A DNA stretch of 64,000 nt from Xanthomonas bonasiae (GTDB lineage: Bacteria > Pseudomonadota > Gammaproteobacteria > Xanthomonadales > Xanthomonadaceae): contig NZ_JAFIWB010000029.1 of the NCBI RefSeq assembly GCF_017163705.1, positions 1 to 64,000 on the forward strand. The letters are read 5' to 3'. The translations under genes and the position numbers were made by a program. The notes under the pieces were generated by a model. That model made no database searches and was not told where the DNA came from. It worked only from the letters and a program-made list of their open reading frames with translations. Positions 36,013 to 45,895 of the stretch are shown here, piece by piece (position 1 is the first letter of the stretch; the number at the start of each line of letters is the position of its first letter).

Positions 36013-37247
36013 ACGGGCTGCGCCGCCGCCAGCGGCCGCTGTTCCCGGATCGGCAGATTGACCAGCGCTGCGGCCACGGCCAGGGCCATGTCGGCGTACC
36101 ACATCCACTGGTAGTTGCCGAAGCGCTCCAGCGCCACGCCGCCGAGCCAGGCGCCGAAGAAGCCGCCGATCTGGTGCGACAGCAGGGTCAGGCCGAACAG
36201 CGTGCCCAGGTAGCGCGGCCCGAACAGCTTGCCGATCAGGCCGGCGGTGGGCGGGACCGTCGCCAGCCAGGTGAAGCCGAGCGCGGCCGCGAACAGGTAG
36301 AAGGTCAGCGGCGTCGGCGGCGCGAGCAGGTACAGCGCGATCAGCACCGCGCGGCTGGCGTACATCGCCAGCAGCAGCCACTTCATGCGCATGCGCTCGC
36401 CGAGCTTGCCGGCGATCAGGCTGCCGGCGACGTTGCACAGGCCGATCAGCGCGATGGCGATGGCCGACACGCTGGGCGCCAGCCCGCACAACGCGATTTC
36501 CCCGGGCAGGTGGGTCACCAGGAAGGCAATGTGCACGCCGCAGGTGAAAAAGCCCAGGTGCAGGCACCAATAGCTGCGGTCGCGCAGGGCGATGCGCAGC
36601 TGCGCGCGCAAGCCGCCGTCGGGCGCAGCCGCCGTCGCGGTTGTGGTCGCGACCTGCGCCTGGCCCTTGCGGCGCAGCGGCCAGGCCAGCGGCAGGGTCA
36701 GCAGCGACAACGCGGCCATGCCGGTCATGGCCATCGCCCAGCCGGCGGCGCCGATCATCCATTGCACCAGCGGCGCGAACAGGAACTGGCCGAGCGAGCC
36801 GCCGGCGTTGATCAGGCCGGCGGCGAACGAGCGCTGTTCCGGCGCGAGGCGATGCGCGGTGGCGCCGATCAGCACCGAGAAGCTGCCGGCGCCGGCGCCC
36901 GCCGCGGCGAGCAGGCCCAGGCTGACGATCAGGCCCCACTCGGTCGGCAGCCACGGCGCCAGGGCCAGGCCCAGCGCCAGCAGCATCCCGCCCAGCCACA
37001 GCACCGGCAGCGGGCCGCGCTGGTCGGCGATGGCGCCGAACACAGGCTGGACCGCGCCCCATACGAACTGGCCGACCGCCAGCGCGAAGCTGATCGCGGC
37101 GATGCCGACGCCGCTGCTGCGGTGGATCGGCTCGACGAACAGGCCGGTGGTCTGGCGCGCGCCCATGGTCAGCATCAGCGTTGCCGAGGCGATGATCAGC
37201 AAGCCCCAGTGACGGCCGGCCTGCGCGTGCGGCGCCGCGACGCTCAT
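36009..37247 (-). CDS. MFS transporter (CynX/NimT-like or oxalate/formate-like)
   Basis: 412-residue 12-TM transporter. The N-terminal part MLTMGARQTTGLFVEPI and the loop QPVFGAIADQRGP correspond to the motif A region; a second half repeat starts at about residue 210. The start overlaps the MarR stop by ATGA, so it is coupled to the regulator upstream. The substrate is unknown; the arrangement with MarR suggests a toxic or aromatic solute. Confidence 0.85.
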   Translation of the reverse strand: MSVAAPHAQAGRHWGLLIIASATLMLTMGARQTTGLFVEPIHRSSGVGIAAISFALAVGQFVWGAVQPVFGAIADQRGPLPVLWLGGMLLALGLALAPWLPTEWGLIVSLGLLAAAGAGAGSFSVLIGATAHRLAPEQRSFAAGLINAGGSLGQFLFAPLVQWMIGAAGWAMAMTGMAALSLLTLPLAWPLRRKGQAQVATTTATAAAPDGGLRAQLRIALRDRSYWCLHLGFFTCGVHIAFLVTHLPGEIALCGLAPSVSAIAIALIGLCNVAGSLIAGKLGERMRMKWLLLAMYASRAVLIALYLLAPPTPLTFYLFAAALGFTWLATVPPTAGLIGKLFGPRYLGTLFGLTLLSHQIGGFFGAWLGGVALERFGNYQWMWYADMALAVAAALVNLPIREQRPLAAAQPV

Positions 37248-37687
37248 GCGGCGGCGTCCTCGCGGTCGGCGCACAGCGCGCGTTCCAGCTGCCGCAGCTG
37301 GCGGTGCAGGGCGTCGATGGCGGCATTGCCGGCCAGCGCATCGATCCGCGCCTGCGCGCGTTCCCAATGCGGCAGTGCGCGCTTGAGCAGGCGCCGGCCG
37401 GCGGCGCTGACCACCACCAGCTTCTGCCGTGCATCGTCGCCGCGGCGTTGCTCGATCCAGCCGGCCGCCTGCATCGGCTTGAGATTGCGCGACAGCGTGC
37501 TGCGGTCCATGCCCAGCCGCTCGGCCAGCGCGCCCAGCTGCTGCGCGGTGCCGGCGCGGCGCAGGATCGAATATTCGTTCAGGCTCAGCCCCACCGCGCT
37601 CAGTTCGCGGTCGTAGACCTGCGAGGTACGCCGCGCGGCGCGGCGCAGCAGGAAACAGGTGCAGCGGCAGGGTGCGGTGTCGTCCAT
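37244..37687 (-). CDS. MarR family regulator
   Basis: 147-residue winged-helix regulator: LNEYSILRRAG, LAERLGMDRSTLSRNLKPMQAAGWIEQRRGDDARQKLVVVSAAG. The N-terminus has three Cys (CRCTC, residues 7-11), a motif also seen in other MarR proteins of this type, which might sense redox or bind a metal. The operon is MarR then MFS. A TGCATATGCA palindrome lies 16 bp upstream. Confidence 0.88.
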   Translation of the reverse strand: MDDTAPCRCTCFLLRRAARRTSQVYDRELSAVGLSLNEYSILRRAGTAQQLGALAERLGMDRSTLSRNLKPMQAAGWIEQRRGDDARQKLVVVSAAGRRLLKRALPHWERAQARIDALAGNAAIDALHRQLRQLERALCADREDAAA

Positions 37688-37702
37688 GTCCGGCAAAGTA
37701 CG

Positions 37703-37712
37703 TGCATATGCA
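37703..37712. promoter_or_regulatory. Candidate MarR operator palindrome TGCATATGCA
   Basis: Perfect 10-bp palindrome, with an additional overlapping TGCATGCA (37709-37716), 16 bp upstream of the marR start, in the 269 bp divergent region with the YcaQ-like gene. Position fits autoregulation. Confidence 0.5.
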
Positions 37713-37956
37713 TGCAATTGGCAAGCGCCGGACGGACGGGCAGGGCGGCGTGCCGTCGCCGTTCGCGGGCGGCGCGGGCGGGGCATGTCCTGGCCGGTCG
37801 ACGCCATGCAGACGGATGGTGCGGCTCGCGCGCAGCTGCAGCGATGCAACGCTTCGCCCAGGCGCAGCGACGCACGCGGGCGCTTGCGCGCACGCTCGCG
37901 GATCGCCGGCATTGCTATGCTCTGCGGCGCCTTGCGCTTGCCGGAGTGCCGTCCCG

Positions 37957-39108
37957 ATGCCGAACACACGCACCGTCTCTGTGCCGATCGCCGCCGCGCG
38001 GGCGCGCGCGCTGTGGCTGGATGCGCAGCGGCTGACCACTCCGGCGCCGTTCGGCGCCGGGGCCGAGGCGGTGCGGCAGGCCACCGCGCACCTGGGCTAC
38101 GTGCAGATCGACACCATCCACGTGATCGAACGCAGCCACCACCATGTGCTGTACAGCCGCATTCCCGCCTATCGCAAGCAGGATCTGGAGCAGGCGCAGG
38201 CGCAGGACAAGTCGGTGTTCGAGTACTGGACGCATGCGCTGGCCTATGTGCCGATCGCCGACTACCGCATGTACGTGGCGCAGATGGCGCGCTACCGTGC
38301 CCAGGCGGACGCGGCCGGCAAGATCGATCCGGCCGATTACGCCAGGCTGCTGCGGCGCATCCGCAACGACGGGCCGTTGTCGATCCGCGATATCGACGAC
38401 GACGTGCTGGTCGAGAAGACCCATCCGTGGGGCAGCCGCAAACCGTCGCGCGCGGCGTTGCGCTACGGCTTCTTCAGCGGCGACCTGGTGGTCGCCCAGC
38501 GCAGCGGCATGCTCAAGACCTACGAGCTGGCCGCGCGCCATTTCGGCTGGAGCCGGCGCCCGCGCCCGGTCAGTGACCTGCAGTACGCGCGCTATCTGCT
38601 GGAGCGCGCGCTGCGCGCGCAGGGCCTGGTCGGCGTGGACTCGATCTGCTACGGCGATGCCGGCGCCAAGCCCGCGGTGCGCGCGCTGATCGCCGCCGCC
38701 GTCGCCGCCAGGCGCCTGCTGCCGGTACATCTGCAGGGCCAGGAGCAGGCCGCGCTGTGGGCTGCGCCGGCGTTGCTGGAGCATGCGCCGCCGCTGCCGG
38801 ACGATTCCTTCGCGCAGCTGCTGTCGCCGTTCGATCCGTTGCTGATCCAGCGCAAGCGGCTGCAGCAGTTCTTCGGCTACGAACATCGCTTCGAGGCTTA
38901 TGTGCCGGCGCCGCAGCGGGTGCTCGGCTACTTCGCGCTGCCGGTGCTGGTCGGCGACCGCATCGTCGCCGCGCTGGATCTGAAGATGGATCGCCAGGCG
39001 GGCAGGCTGCTGATCCAGAAATGGACCTGGCTGGTGCCGCAGCGGCCGGCGCTGAAGGCGGCGATCGACGCGGCGCTGCAGCGCTTCGAGCGGTTTCATC
39101 TGCAGTAG
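37957..39108 (+). CDS. YcaQ/AlkZ-like DNA glycosylase (HTH_42 winged-helix family)
   Basis: 383-residue protein of the winged-helix DNA glycosylase family that unhooks interstrand crosslinks and removes bulky alkyl bases. The catalytic-type motif QID (Gln50-Asp52 in [19 protein letters not shown]) matches the QxD of YcaQ rather than the QxQ of AlkZ, and [36 protein letters not shown] is the conserved middle. Divergent from marR. TATGCT at 37917 resembles a -10 box. The activity is inferred. Confidence 0.88.
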   Translation: MPNTRTVSVPIAAARARALWLDAQRLTTPAPFGAGAEAVRQATAHLGYVQIDTIHVIERSHHHVLYSRIPAYRKQDLEQAQAQDKSVFEYWTHALAYVPIADYRMYVAQMARYRAQADAAGKIDPADYARLLRRIRNDGPLSIRDIDDDVLVEKTHPWGSRKPSRAALRYGFFSGDLVVAQRSGMLKTYELAARHFGWSRRPRPVSDLQYARYLLERALRAQGLVGVDSICYGDAGAKPAVRALIAAAVAARRLLPVHLQGQEQAALWAAPALLEHAPPLPDDSFAQLLSPFDPLLIQRKRLQQFFGYEHRFEAYVPAPQRVLGYFALPVLVGDRIVAALDLKMDRQAGRLLIQKWTWLVPQRPALKAAIDAALQRFERFHLQ

Positions 39109-39226
39109 CGAGACAGGCGCGCCGTGCCAGGCGCAGCGACACGGCGCGGTTGCGCACAAACGAAAAGTCCCTGCAATACGCGCCTGGGCGGTACGCTTCA
39201 GGCCCCCGCGGCGAGAGGCGACTGCG

Positions 39227-39559
39227 ATGAAGCACTGGCTTTTCCTGCTGATCGCGATCGTCGGCGAAGTCGCCGGGACGTCGTCGTTGAAGGCGAGCGA
39301 GGGGTTCACCCGCCTGTGGCCGTCGCTGCTGGCGATCCTCGGCTACGGTGTCGCGTTCTATTTCCTGTCGCTGACCTTGCGCAGCATTCCCATGGGCATC
39401 GCCTATGCGCTGTGGTCGGGGATCGGCATCGTGCTGATCTCGCTGATGGCATGGCTGCAGTTCGGGCAGAAGCTCGATGCGCCGGCGCTCGCCGGCATGG
39501 CGCTCATCGTTGCCGGGGTGATCGTCATCAACGTGTTTTCCAGCACGGCGCAGCACTAG
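39227..39559 (+). CDS. SMR family multidrug transporter (EmrE/QacE-like)
   Basis: 110-residue four-TM small multidrug exporter with the essential Glu14 ([14 protein letters not shown]) and [18 protein letters not shown] of TM3. The sequence fits the EmrE/QacE drug-exporting branch rather than Gdx/SugE. Extrudes cationic compounds against protons as a dual-topology dimer. Monocistronic. Confidence 0.9.
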   Translation: MKHWLFLLIAIVGEVAGTSSLKASEGFTRLWPSLLAILGYGVAFYFLSLTLRSIPMGIAYALWSGIGIVLISLMAWLQFGQKLDAPALAGMALIVAGVIVINVFSSTAQH

Positions 39560-39579
39560 GCCTGGCGTCCGCCCGGCGC

Positions 39580-39607
39580 GGCATGCGGCCGGGCCGGCCG
39601 CCATGCC
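39580..39607. terminator. Strong GC hairpin between convergent genes
   Basis: GGCATG-CGGCCG / CGGCCG-C-CATGCC forms a 12-bp stem with a 3-base loop and one bulge. There is no T-run on either side, so it is not a classical terminator, but it lies between the convergent SMR and hydrolase genes. Confidence 0.4.
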
Positions 39608-39649
39608 GTGCCGGCCGCGCTTGCGCGCGGCGGCGGTCGACGGAGCGGA

Positions 39650-40639
39650 TCAGGCCTTGAAGAAGGCCAGCAGATCCTGGTTGATCTGTTCCGGGTGGGT
39701 GGTGCACATGCCGTGCGGGTAGCCCTTGTAGACCTTCAGCGTGGCGTGCTTGACCAGCTTGGCCGACAGCAGCGCCGAGTCGGCGATCGGCACGATCTGG
39801 TCGTCGTCGCCGTGCAGCACCAGCACCGGCACCTCGATCTGCTTCAGGTCCTCGGTGAAGTCGGTTTCCGAGAACGCCTTGATGCAGTCGTAGTGGGCCT
39901 TGGCGCCGCCCATCATGCCCTGCCGCCACCAGTTGTCCATGGCGCCCTGCGAGACCTTGGCGCCGTCGCGGTTGTAGCCGTAGAACGGCACCGGCACCTC
40001 TTTGTAGAACTGCGCGCGGTTGGCGGCCAGCTGGGTACGGAAGCCGTCGAACACGTCGATCGGCAGGCCGCCCGGGTTGTTCTCGGTCTTGAGCATGATC
40101 GGCGGCACCGCGCCGATCAGCACCGCCTTGGCCACGCGGCCGGCGCCGTGCCTGGCGACATAGCGCGCCACTTCGCCGCCGCCGGTGGAATGGCCGACGT
40201 GGATGGCGTTCTTCAGGTCCAGGTGCTTGGCCAGCGCGGCCACGTCGGCGGCGTAGGTGTCCATGTCGTTGCCGGTCGCGGTCTGCGTGGAACGGCCATG
40301 GCCGCGGCGGTCGTGGGCGATGACGCGGTAGCCCTGGGCGACGAAGAACAGCATCTGCGCGTCCCAGTCGTCGGCGCTGAGCGGCCAGCCGTGATGGAAC
40401 ACGATGGGTTGGCCGGTGCCCCAGTCCTTGTAGAAGATTTCGGTTCCGTCTTGCGTGGTGATGCTGGGCATGGTGGTCTCCTGATGGGCGTGCGGGCTGG
40501 CCGCAGGCGTGGGGGAAAGGCCGGTTCGGCCCGGTGCGGCGATGCCTGCCAGGGGCAGGGCGGTCAATGCGGCGGCGCCGAGCAGCAGGCGGCGCCTGAC
40601 AGGATCGGCGATGTCGGTGTGCGTCGTGTGAGCGTCCAT
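39650..40639 (-). CDS. Alpha/beta hydrolase (chloroperoxidase type) with possible Tat signal
   Basis: 329-residue hydrolase with catalytic Ser151 (GHSTGG), Asp at 279-280 (HGDDDQ) and His309 (GYPHG); the family includes cofactor-free haloperoxidases and esterases. The first 56 residues are an addition with [22 protein letters not shown], like a Tat signal peptide. An internal Met57 (start 40471) is preceded by AGGAG seven bases upstream, and the usual family protein starts there ([18 protein letters not shown]). So either a secreted form, a cytoplasmic form, or both. The longer start lacks a strong ribosome site. Confidence 0.88.
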   Translation of the reverse strand: MDAHTTHTDIADPVRRRLLLGAAALTALPLAGIAAPGRTGLSPTPAASPHAHQETTMPSITTQDGTEIFYKDWGTGQPIVFHHGWPLSADDWDAQMLFFVAQGYRVIAHDRRGHGRSTQTATGNDMDTYAADVAALAKHLDLKNAIHVGHSTGGGEVARYVARHGAGRVAKAVLIGAVPPIMLKTENNPGGLPIDVFDGFRTQLAANRAQFYKEVPVPFYGYNRDGAKVSQGAMDNWWRQGMMGGAKAHYDCIKAFSETDFTEDLKQIEVPVLVLHGDDDQIVPIADSALLSAKLVKHATLKVYKGYPHGMCTTHPEQINQDLLAFFKA

Positions 40640-40835
40640 TGCAGTTCCCGCGTCGAAAGCAGCGCAGCAGATGATGCGCGGCGCGGCACGATGCCGATTG
40701 CATAATCCTGCTGGTTTGCCGCGCTGCGCGGCGAGCCTGCGCGTTCGCGCCGTGACGCGTTCGTCGCCGCCAAGTCACCTCGTCACCACAGACCGCTGCT
40801 TAGGCTGTGTTCCAACCCCCAGCCTGTGCCGCCGC

Positions 40836-41909
40836 ATGTCCGCTGCCAGACACTGTTTCCACGATGCCATCGCCGCCTGCCGGCAGCGCACGCCCGCGGT
40901 GCTGGCGGTGGCGATGGCCACCGAAGGCTCCACCTACGCGCATGCCGGCGCGGTGGCGCTGTTCGGCGCCGACGGCGCGCAGCAGGGCTGGCTCAGCGGC
41001 GGTTGCCTGGAGCCGGAGATCGCGCGGTGCGCGGCGGCCGCGGCGGCCGCGGGCGAACTGGCCTGGATGGACATCGACACGCGCGACGACGAGGACCTGC
41101 TGTCCGGTTCGGCGGTGGGCTGCCGTGGCCGCCTGCATCTGGCCTTGCTGCCGTTGCGCGCCCTGCCCGGGTTCGAACGCCTGGCGCAGGCATGGCTGCA
41201 GCGGCGCGGTGCGTTGCGCCTGACGCTGGACGCCGACGGCGGCATCGTCGCGGCGGTGGCCGGCGAGACCTTGCAGTGGCGTTTGCGATGCCAGGGATGG
41301 GCAGGCGCGGCGGCTTGCGGCGGCCAGGTGCAGGTGCCGCCGCCGCCGCGGGTCAGCGTGTTCGGTGCCGGCCCGGAAACCGCCGTGCTGTTGCCGCTGC
41401 TGCGGCAACTGGGCTGGATGACCACGCTGGTGGAACAGCGTCCGCGCTGGGCGGGACAGGCGGCGTTGGCCGACCAGGCCTTGGCGTGCACGCCGACCCG
41501 CGCGCTGGACGAATGCGCCGACAGCGACGCGGCACTGGTGATGCACCATCATTTCGAACTGGACCGCGAGGCGCTGGCGGCGCTGGCGGCGAGCGCGATC
41601 CCGTTCGTGGGCCTGCTGGGGCCCGCGCGCCGGCGCGAGGACCTGTTCCGGCTGTTGCGCCCGCAGCAGCACGCGCAACTGCTGCCGCGGCTGCATTCGC
41701 CGATCGGGCTGCGCCTCGGCGGCAGCGGCGCGGAGGCGATCGCGCTGAGCATCGCCGCGCAATTGCAGGGCACCCGCAGCATGCAGCGAGCCGGCGCCAT
41801 CCCGGAGCCGAACCGGTGCAGCGTGACCCGCTTGCACGGCGGCGATGTCGCATCGGCCCCGCCCGCGCCGTTGCGCGCCGACAGCGGCGCGCGGGGTGCG
41901 GCGCGATGA
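40836..41909 (+). CDS. XdhC/CoxI-family molybdoenzyme maturation protein
   Basis: 357 residues. The N-terminal XdhC/CoxI domain (AMATEGSTYAHAGAVALF, LSGGCLEPEI) binds and sulphurates molybdenum cofactor; the C-terminal Rossmann domain (RVSVFGAGPETAVLLPLLRQLGW) is present. Coupled by ATGA to the MocA-like gene. It is convergent with the paoABC-like operon, whose enzyme it probably serves, as PaoD does in E. coli. Confidence 0.88.
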   Translation: MSAARHCFHDAIAACRQRTPAVLAVAMATEGSTYAHAGAVALFGADGAQQGWLSGGCLEPEIARCAAAAAAAGELAWMDIDTRDDEDLLSGSAVGCRGRLHLALLPLRALPGFERLAQAWLQRRGALRLTLDADGGIVAAVAGETLQWRLRCQGWAGAAACGGQVQVPPPPRVSVFGAGPETAVLLPLLRQLGWMTTLVEQRPRWAGQAALADQALACTPTRALDECADSDAALVMHHHFELDREALAALAASAIPFVGLLGPARRREDLFRLLRPQQHAQLLPRLHSPIGLRLGGSGAEAIALSIAAQLQGTRSMQRAGAIPEPNRCSVTRLHGGDVASAPPAPLRADSGARGAAR

Positions 41910-42511
41910 GCAACGCGCATGCCGCCCTGGTGCTCGCCGCCGGTGCCAGCCGCCGCCTCGGCCACGCCAAGCAGGCGCTGACCCGCGACGGCGAGCCCTT
42001 GCTGCGGCGCACGGCGCGGCTGGCGCTGGCATCGTCGCCGGCGCGCTGCGTGGTGGTGCTGGGGGCGCAGGCCGAGACGCTGCGCCCGGCGCTGGACGAC
42101 CTTTCGGTGGAGATCGTGGTCAATCGCGATTGGTCGACCGGCATGGGCGGAAGCCTGGCCTGCCTGCGCGCGGCGCTGCAGGGAGATGCGTCGATCACCC
42201 ACAGCCTGGTGCTCGGCTGCGATCAGCCGGCGCTGGAGGCGGCGCACTTGCAGGATCTGCTGGCCGCATCGCGCCGCGCCGCCTCCGGTTGCGCGGTCAG
42301 CGCCTACGCCGGCGTGCGCGGCATGCCGGCAGTGGTGGCGCAGGCGTGCTGGCGTGCGTTGCCGTTGGGCGGCGACCAGGGACTGCGTGGCCTGTTCGAT
42401 GCGATGGCGCCGGACAGCCTCGGCTGCATCGTCGCCCCGGCGCTGGCGCTGGACCTGGACACGCCGCAGGACGTGCAGGCCGCGGTGGAACGCGGCTGGT
42501 TGGATCCGTAG
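41906..42511 (+). CDS. MocA-like molybdenum cofactor cytidylyltransferase
   Basis: 201-residue nucleotidyltransferase with the signature LAAGASRRLGHAKQ (10-23), SLVLGCDQPAL, and a C-terminal DLDTPQDV. It would transfer CMP to molybdopterin to make the MCD cofactor needed by xanthine-dehydrogenase-type enzymes. Overlaps the xdhC-like gene by ATGA. Confidence 0.87.
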   Translation: MSNAHAALVLAAGASRRLGHAKQALTRDGEPLLRRTARLALASSPARCVVVLGAQAETLRPALDDLSVEIVVNRDWSTGMGGSLACLRAALQGDASITHSLVLGCDQPALEAAHLQDLLAASRRAASGCAVSAYAGVRGMPAVVAQACWRALPLGGDQGLRGLFDAMAPDSLGCIVAPALALDLDTPQDVQAAVERGWLDP

Positions 42512-42540
42512 GCGCTAGGTTACGCTCGATCGACAGGTGT

Positions 42541-42607
42541 TGTAGGAGCGGCTTCAGCCGCGACCCGTCTCCATTGGCAAAGCGTCGCGGCTGAAGCCGC
42601 TCCTACA
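42541..42607. repeat. REP inverted pair
   Basis: GCGGC-TTCA-GCCGC type, between the convergent mocA and paoC-like genes; likely folds at the 3' end of either transcript. Confidence 0.93.
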
Positions 42608-42675
42608 GGTGGGTGAGGTGCGCGCGATGGCCTGCCGCCGAACGCGCGCGGTCAATCGGTGGCAGGCATGGCGGC

Positions 42676-44871
42676 TCAGCCGATCAGCTTGTCCGGGGTG
42701 ATCGGCAGTTCGCGGATGCGCTTGCCGGTGGCGTGGAACACGGCGTTGGCGATGGCCGCGGGGATGCCGACCATGCCCAGCTCGCCCATGCCCTTGACCC
42801 CGAGCGGGTTGACGATGGTGTCGTTCTCCTCGACGAACATGGTCTCGATCAGGTGCACGTCGGCATTGACCGGCACGTGGTAATCGGCCAGCGAGGCGTT
42901 GAGCATGCGCCCGTAGCGATGATCGACCTCGGTGCCTTCGCTGAGCGCCATGCCGATGCCCATCACCACGCCGCCGATCTCCTGGCTGTGCGAGGTCAGC
43001 GGATTCATGATCTTGCCGCAGGCGGTGGCCTCGATGACCCGGGTCACCTGCACCATGCCGGTGTCCGGATCGACCTTGACCTCGATGAACTGCGCGCCGT
43101 GCGCGGCGGTGGCGTACTTCTTGCGCTCGGCCGAGGGCTTGGACTCGTGCACCACGTCCAGTTGCTGCAAACCGTGCTGGCGCATCAGCTTGGCCACGTC
43201 CAGGCCGGCATCGGGTTTGCCGATCGGCTGCAGGCGGCCGTCGGCCAGTTCCACCTTGTCCACGTCCAGCCCGGCGAACGCGGCTTGCCCGTCCTGCCTG
43301 GCTAGTTCCAGCAGCTTGCCGCGAATCTCGCGTGCGGCGCCGTGGATCGCGCTGCCGACGCTGGCGGTGGTCCACGAGCCGCCCTGCGACGGCGCTTTCG
43401 GCAGGCGCGTGTCGCCGAGTTCGAACTGCACGCGCTTGGCGTCCAGCCCCAGGTATTCGGCGGCGATCAGGGTCATCACCGTGTAGGTGCCGGGGCCGAT
43501 GTCGGCGGTGGCGCTGCCGACCTGCGCGCTGCCATCGGCCTTGAGCACCACCCGCGCCAGCGCCGGCATCTGCATCGCCGCCCAGGTGCCGGTGGCCATG
43601 CCCCAGCCGACCAGCAGGCGGCCGTCGCGCATCGAGCGCGGCTCGGGCGTGCGCTTGCTCCAGCCGAAGGTCTCGGCAGCGAGCGAATAGCATTCGCGCA
43701 GCGCCTTGCTCGAGAACGGCTTGCCGGTTTCCGGATCGGTGTCGGCGTAGTTGGCCAGGCGCAATTGCAGCGGGTCCATCTTCAGCGCGTAGGCAAGCTC
43801 GTCCATCGCACACTCGATGCCGAACATCTGGCTGATGGTGCCGGGCGCGCGCATCGCCTGCGGCGTCGGCAGGTCGGTCTCCACCACCTCGAAGCGGTCC
43901 TCGACGTTGGGGCAGGCGTACAGCGAGCGCGCGTTGCGGAAGAAGGCCTCGTTGAACGCCTCGATGCGCGAGGTGTTGAGCACGTGCCGGTAGCGGATCG
44001 CCTGCAGCTTGCCGGCGGCGTCGGCGCCCAGCCCCAGTTCCACCCGGTAGTAGGGGCGGTAGCCGTGGCCGCTGAACATCTGTCGCCGCGTGTAGACGAT
44101 CTTGACCGGGCGGCCGACCGCCTTGGACACCGCGCCGAGCAGAAAGGTGTAGTAGTTCGGGCGCAGGCACGAGCCGAACGCGCCGCCGACGAACAGCGAC
44201 ACCACGTTGACCCGCTCGATCGGAATGCCGAAGTAGCCGGCCAGCTGCTCGCGGTCCTGGTGCACGTTCTGGCTCTTGTTGACCACGGTCAGCGTGTCGC
44301 CGATCCAGTAGCCGATGCCGCCATGCGGTTCCATCGGGTTGTGGTGCTCGATCGGCATGGTGTACGCGGCTTCCACCTTGACCTTGGCCGCGGCGAACGC
44401 GGCGGCCGGGTTGCCGCGCGGCTTCGGCGATTCCTCCGGGGTCGGATCGTGCGCCTGGCCGAGCAGCGCATCGAAATCGGTGTGCGCGGTTTCGGCGGCG
44501 TAGTCCACCTGGATCAGCCGCGACGCATGCCGCGCCTGCTCGAAGGTGCTGGCGACCACCACCGCGATCGGTTGCGCGCTGAAATGGATGCGGTCGTCGA
44601 CCAGCGCGCGGAACGACAGGTCTTCGCCTTTCTTCTTCACCTCGTCGGACACCGGCTTGACCGAATTCAGATGGGTCAGCACCTTGATCACTCCCGGCGC
44701 GGCCTCGGCGGCGCGGGTGTCGATGCGCACGATGCGGCCCTTGGCGATGGTGCTGGTGAGGATGTAGCCGTGGGCCAGGTGCGGGATCTGGAATTCCGCC
44801 GCATAGCGCGCCTTGCCGGTGACCTTGGCGTAGCCGTCGACGCGGCGCATTTCCTTGCCGATGTAGTTCAT
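42676..44871 (-). CDS. paoC: Molybdenum-binding subunit of periplasmic aldehyde oxidoreductase (PaoC/YagR-like)
   Basis: 731 residues (E. coli PaoC 732). Contains the molybdenum-cofactor domains of xanthine-oxidase-type enzymes, with GVKGMGELGMVGIP near the C-terminus carrying the catalytic Glu. MNYIGKEMRRVDGYAKVTGKARYAAEF is the usual N-terminus. Third gene of a leftward operon with the FAD and 2Fe-2S subunits upstream (22 bp gap). Probably oxidises aldehydes, exported as a folded complex with the Tat-tagged small subunit. Confidence 0.93.
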   Translation of the reverse strand: MNYIGKEMRRVDGYAKVTGKARYAAEFQIPHLAHGYILTSTIAKGRIVRIDTRAAEAAPGVIKVLTHLNSVKPVSDEVKKKGEDLSFRALVDDRIHFSAQPIAVVVASTFEQARHASRLIQVDYAAETAHTDFDALLGQAHDPTPEESPKPRGNPAAAFAAAKVKVEAAYTMPIEHHNPMEPHGGIGYWIGDTLTVVNKSQNVHQDREQLAGYFGIPIERVNVVSLFVGGAFGSCLRPNYYTFLLGAVSKAVGRPVKIVYTRRQMFSGHGYRPYYRVELGLGADAAGKLQAIRYRHVLNTSRIEAFNEAFFRNARSLYACPNVEDRFEVVETDLPTPQAMRAPGTISQMFGIECAMDELAYALKMDPLQLRLANYADTDPETGKPFSSKALRECYSLAAETFGWSKRTPEPRSMRDGRLLVGWGMATGTWAAMQMPALARVVLKADGSAQVGSATADIGPGTYTVMTLIAAEYLGLDAKRVQFELGDTRLPKAPSQGGSWTTASVGSAIHGAAREIRGKLLELARQDGQAAFAGLDVDKVELADGRLQPIGKPDAGLDVAKLMRQHGLQQLDVVHESKPSAERKKYATAAHGAQFIEVKVDPDTGMVQVTRVIEATACGKIMNPLTSHSQEIGGVVMGIGMALSEGTEVDHRYGRMLNASLADYHVPVNADVHLIETMFVEENDTIVNPLGVKGMGELGMVGIPAAIANAVFHATGKRIRELPITPDKLIG

Positions 44872-44893
44872 TGCGGGTTCTCCGGTTCGGTGC

Positions 44894-45895
44894 TCACGCG
44901 GCGTCGCTGCCGCTGGCGCGGTGCAGGGCGCGGATCATCGCGTGCGTGCCCATCGGCACCTTGTAGGCGTTGTGCGCCAGCGGGCGCGCGGCGGCCATCT
45001 CCGCCTGCGCGGCGGCGGCGAAGGCGGCTTCGCCGACGCGCTGCCCGACCAGCGCGCGTTCGGCGGCGTGCGCGCGCCATGGCTTGTGCGCCACCCCGCC
45101 CATCGCGATGCGCGCCTCGCGGATGCGCCCGTCCGGCTCCAGCGCCAGCGCCGCGGCCACCGAGATCAGTGCGAACGCGTAGCTAGCGCGGTCGCGTACC
45201 TTCAGGTAGTGGCTGTGCGCGGCGAAGCGCTGCGCGGGCAGGGTGATCGACTCGATCAACTCGCCGTGCGCCAGCTGGTTGTCCAGGTCGGCGCGGGCGT
45301 CGGGCAGCAGGTGGAAGTCGGCGAAGGGAATCTCGCGGCGGGTGCCGGCCGGCGTGCGCACCTGCACCGTCGCCTCCAGCGCGGCCAGGGCCACGCACAT
45401 GTCCGACGGATGCACCGCCACGCAGTGTTCGCTGTGGCCGAAGATCGCATGGGTGCGGTTGAGCCCCTCGCGCGCGCCGCAGCCGCTGCCGGGAGTGCGC
45501 TTGTTGCAGGGCAGGGCGGTGTCGTAGAAATACCCGCAGCGGGTGCGCTGCAGCAGGTTGCCGCCGTTGGTCGCCATGTTGCGCAACTGCATCGTCGCCC
45601 CGGCCAGGATCGCCTGGCTCAGCAGCGGATAGCGCTGGCGCACCAGCGGGTGGTTGGCGGTGTGGGTGTTGTTGGCCAGCGCGCCCAGGCGCAGGCCGCC
45701 GTCGGCGGTTTCGGCGATCTCGGCCAGGCCCTTGAGCCGGGTCAGGTCGACGATCTCGTCGGCGCCGGTCACCCCTTCCTTCATCAGGTCGAGCAGGTTG
45801 GTGCCGCCGCCGAGGAAGCGCGCGTTCGGATTGGCGGCGACGCGGCGCACCGCGTCTTCGGCGGAGCTGGCGCGCCGGTAGTCAAACGGCGTCAT
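44894..45895 (-). CDS. paoB: FAD-binding subunit of aldehyde oxidoreductase (PaoB/YagS-like)
   Basis: 333 residues with the FAD-domain signatures FLGGGTNLLDLM and MATNGGNLLQRTRCGYFYD, and a 4Fe-4S-type Cys set (CGYFYDTALPCNKRTPGSGCG) characteristic of PaoB relative to other molybdo-flavoproteins. It overlaps the upstream 2Fe-2S gene by 14 bp. Confidence 0.92.
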   Translation of the reverse strand: MTPFDYRRASSAEDAVRRVAANPNARFLGGGTNLLDLMKEGVTGADEIVDLTRLKGLAEIAETADGGLRLGALANNTHTANHPLVRQRYPLLSQAILAGATMQLRNMATNGGNLLQRTRCGYFYDTALPCNKRTPGSGCGAREGLNRTHAIFGHSEHCVAVHPSDMCVALAALEATVQVRTPAGTRREIPFADFHLLPDARADLDNQLAHGELIESITLPAQRFAAHSHYLKVRDRASYAFALISVAAALALEPDGRIREARIAMGGVAHKPWRAHAAERALVGQRVGEAAFAAAAQAEMAAARPLAHNAYKVPMGTHAMIRALHRASGSDAA

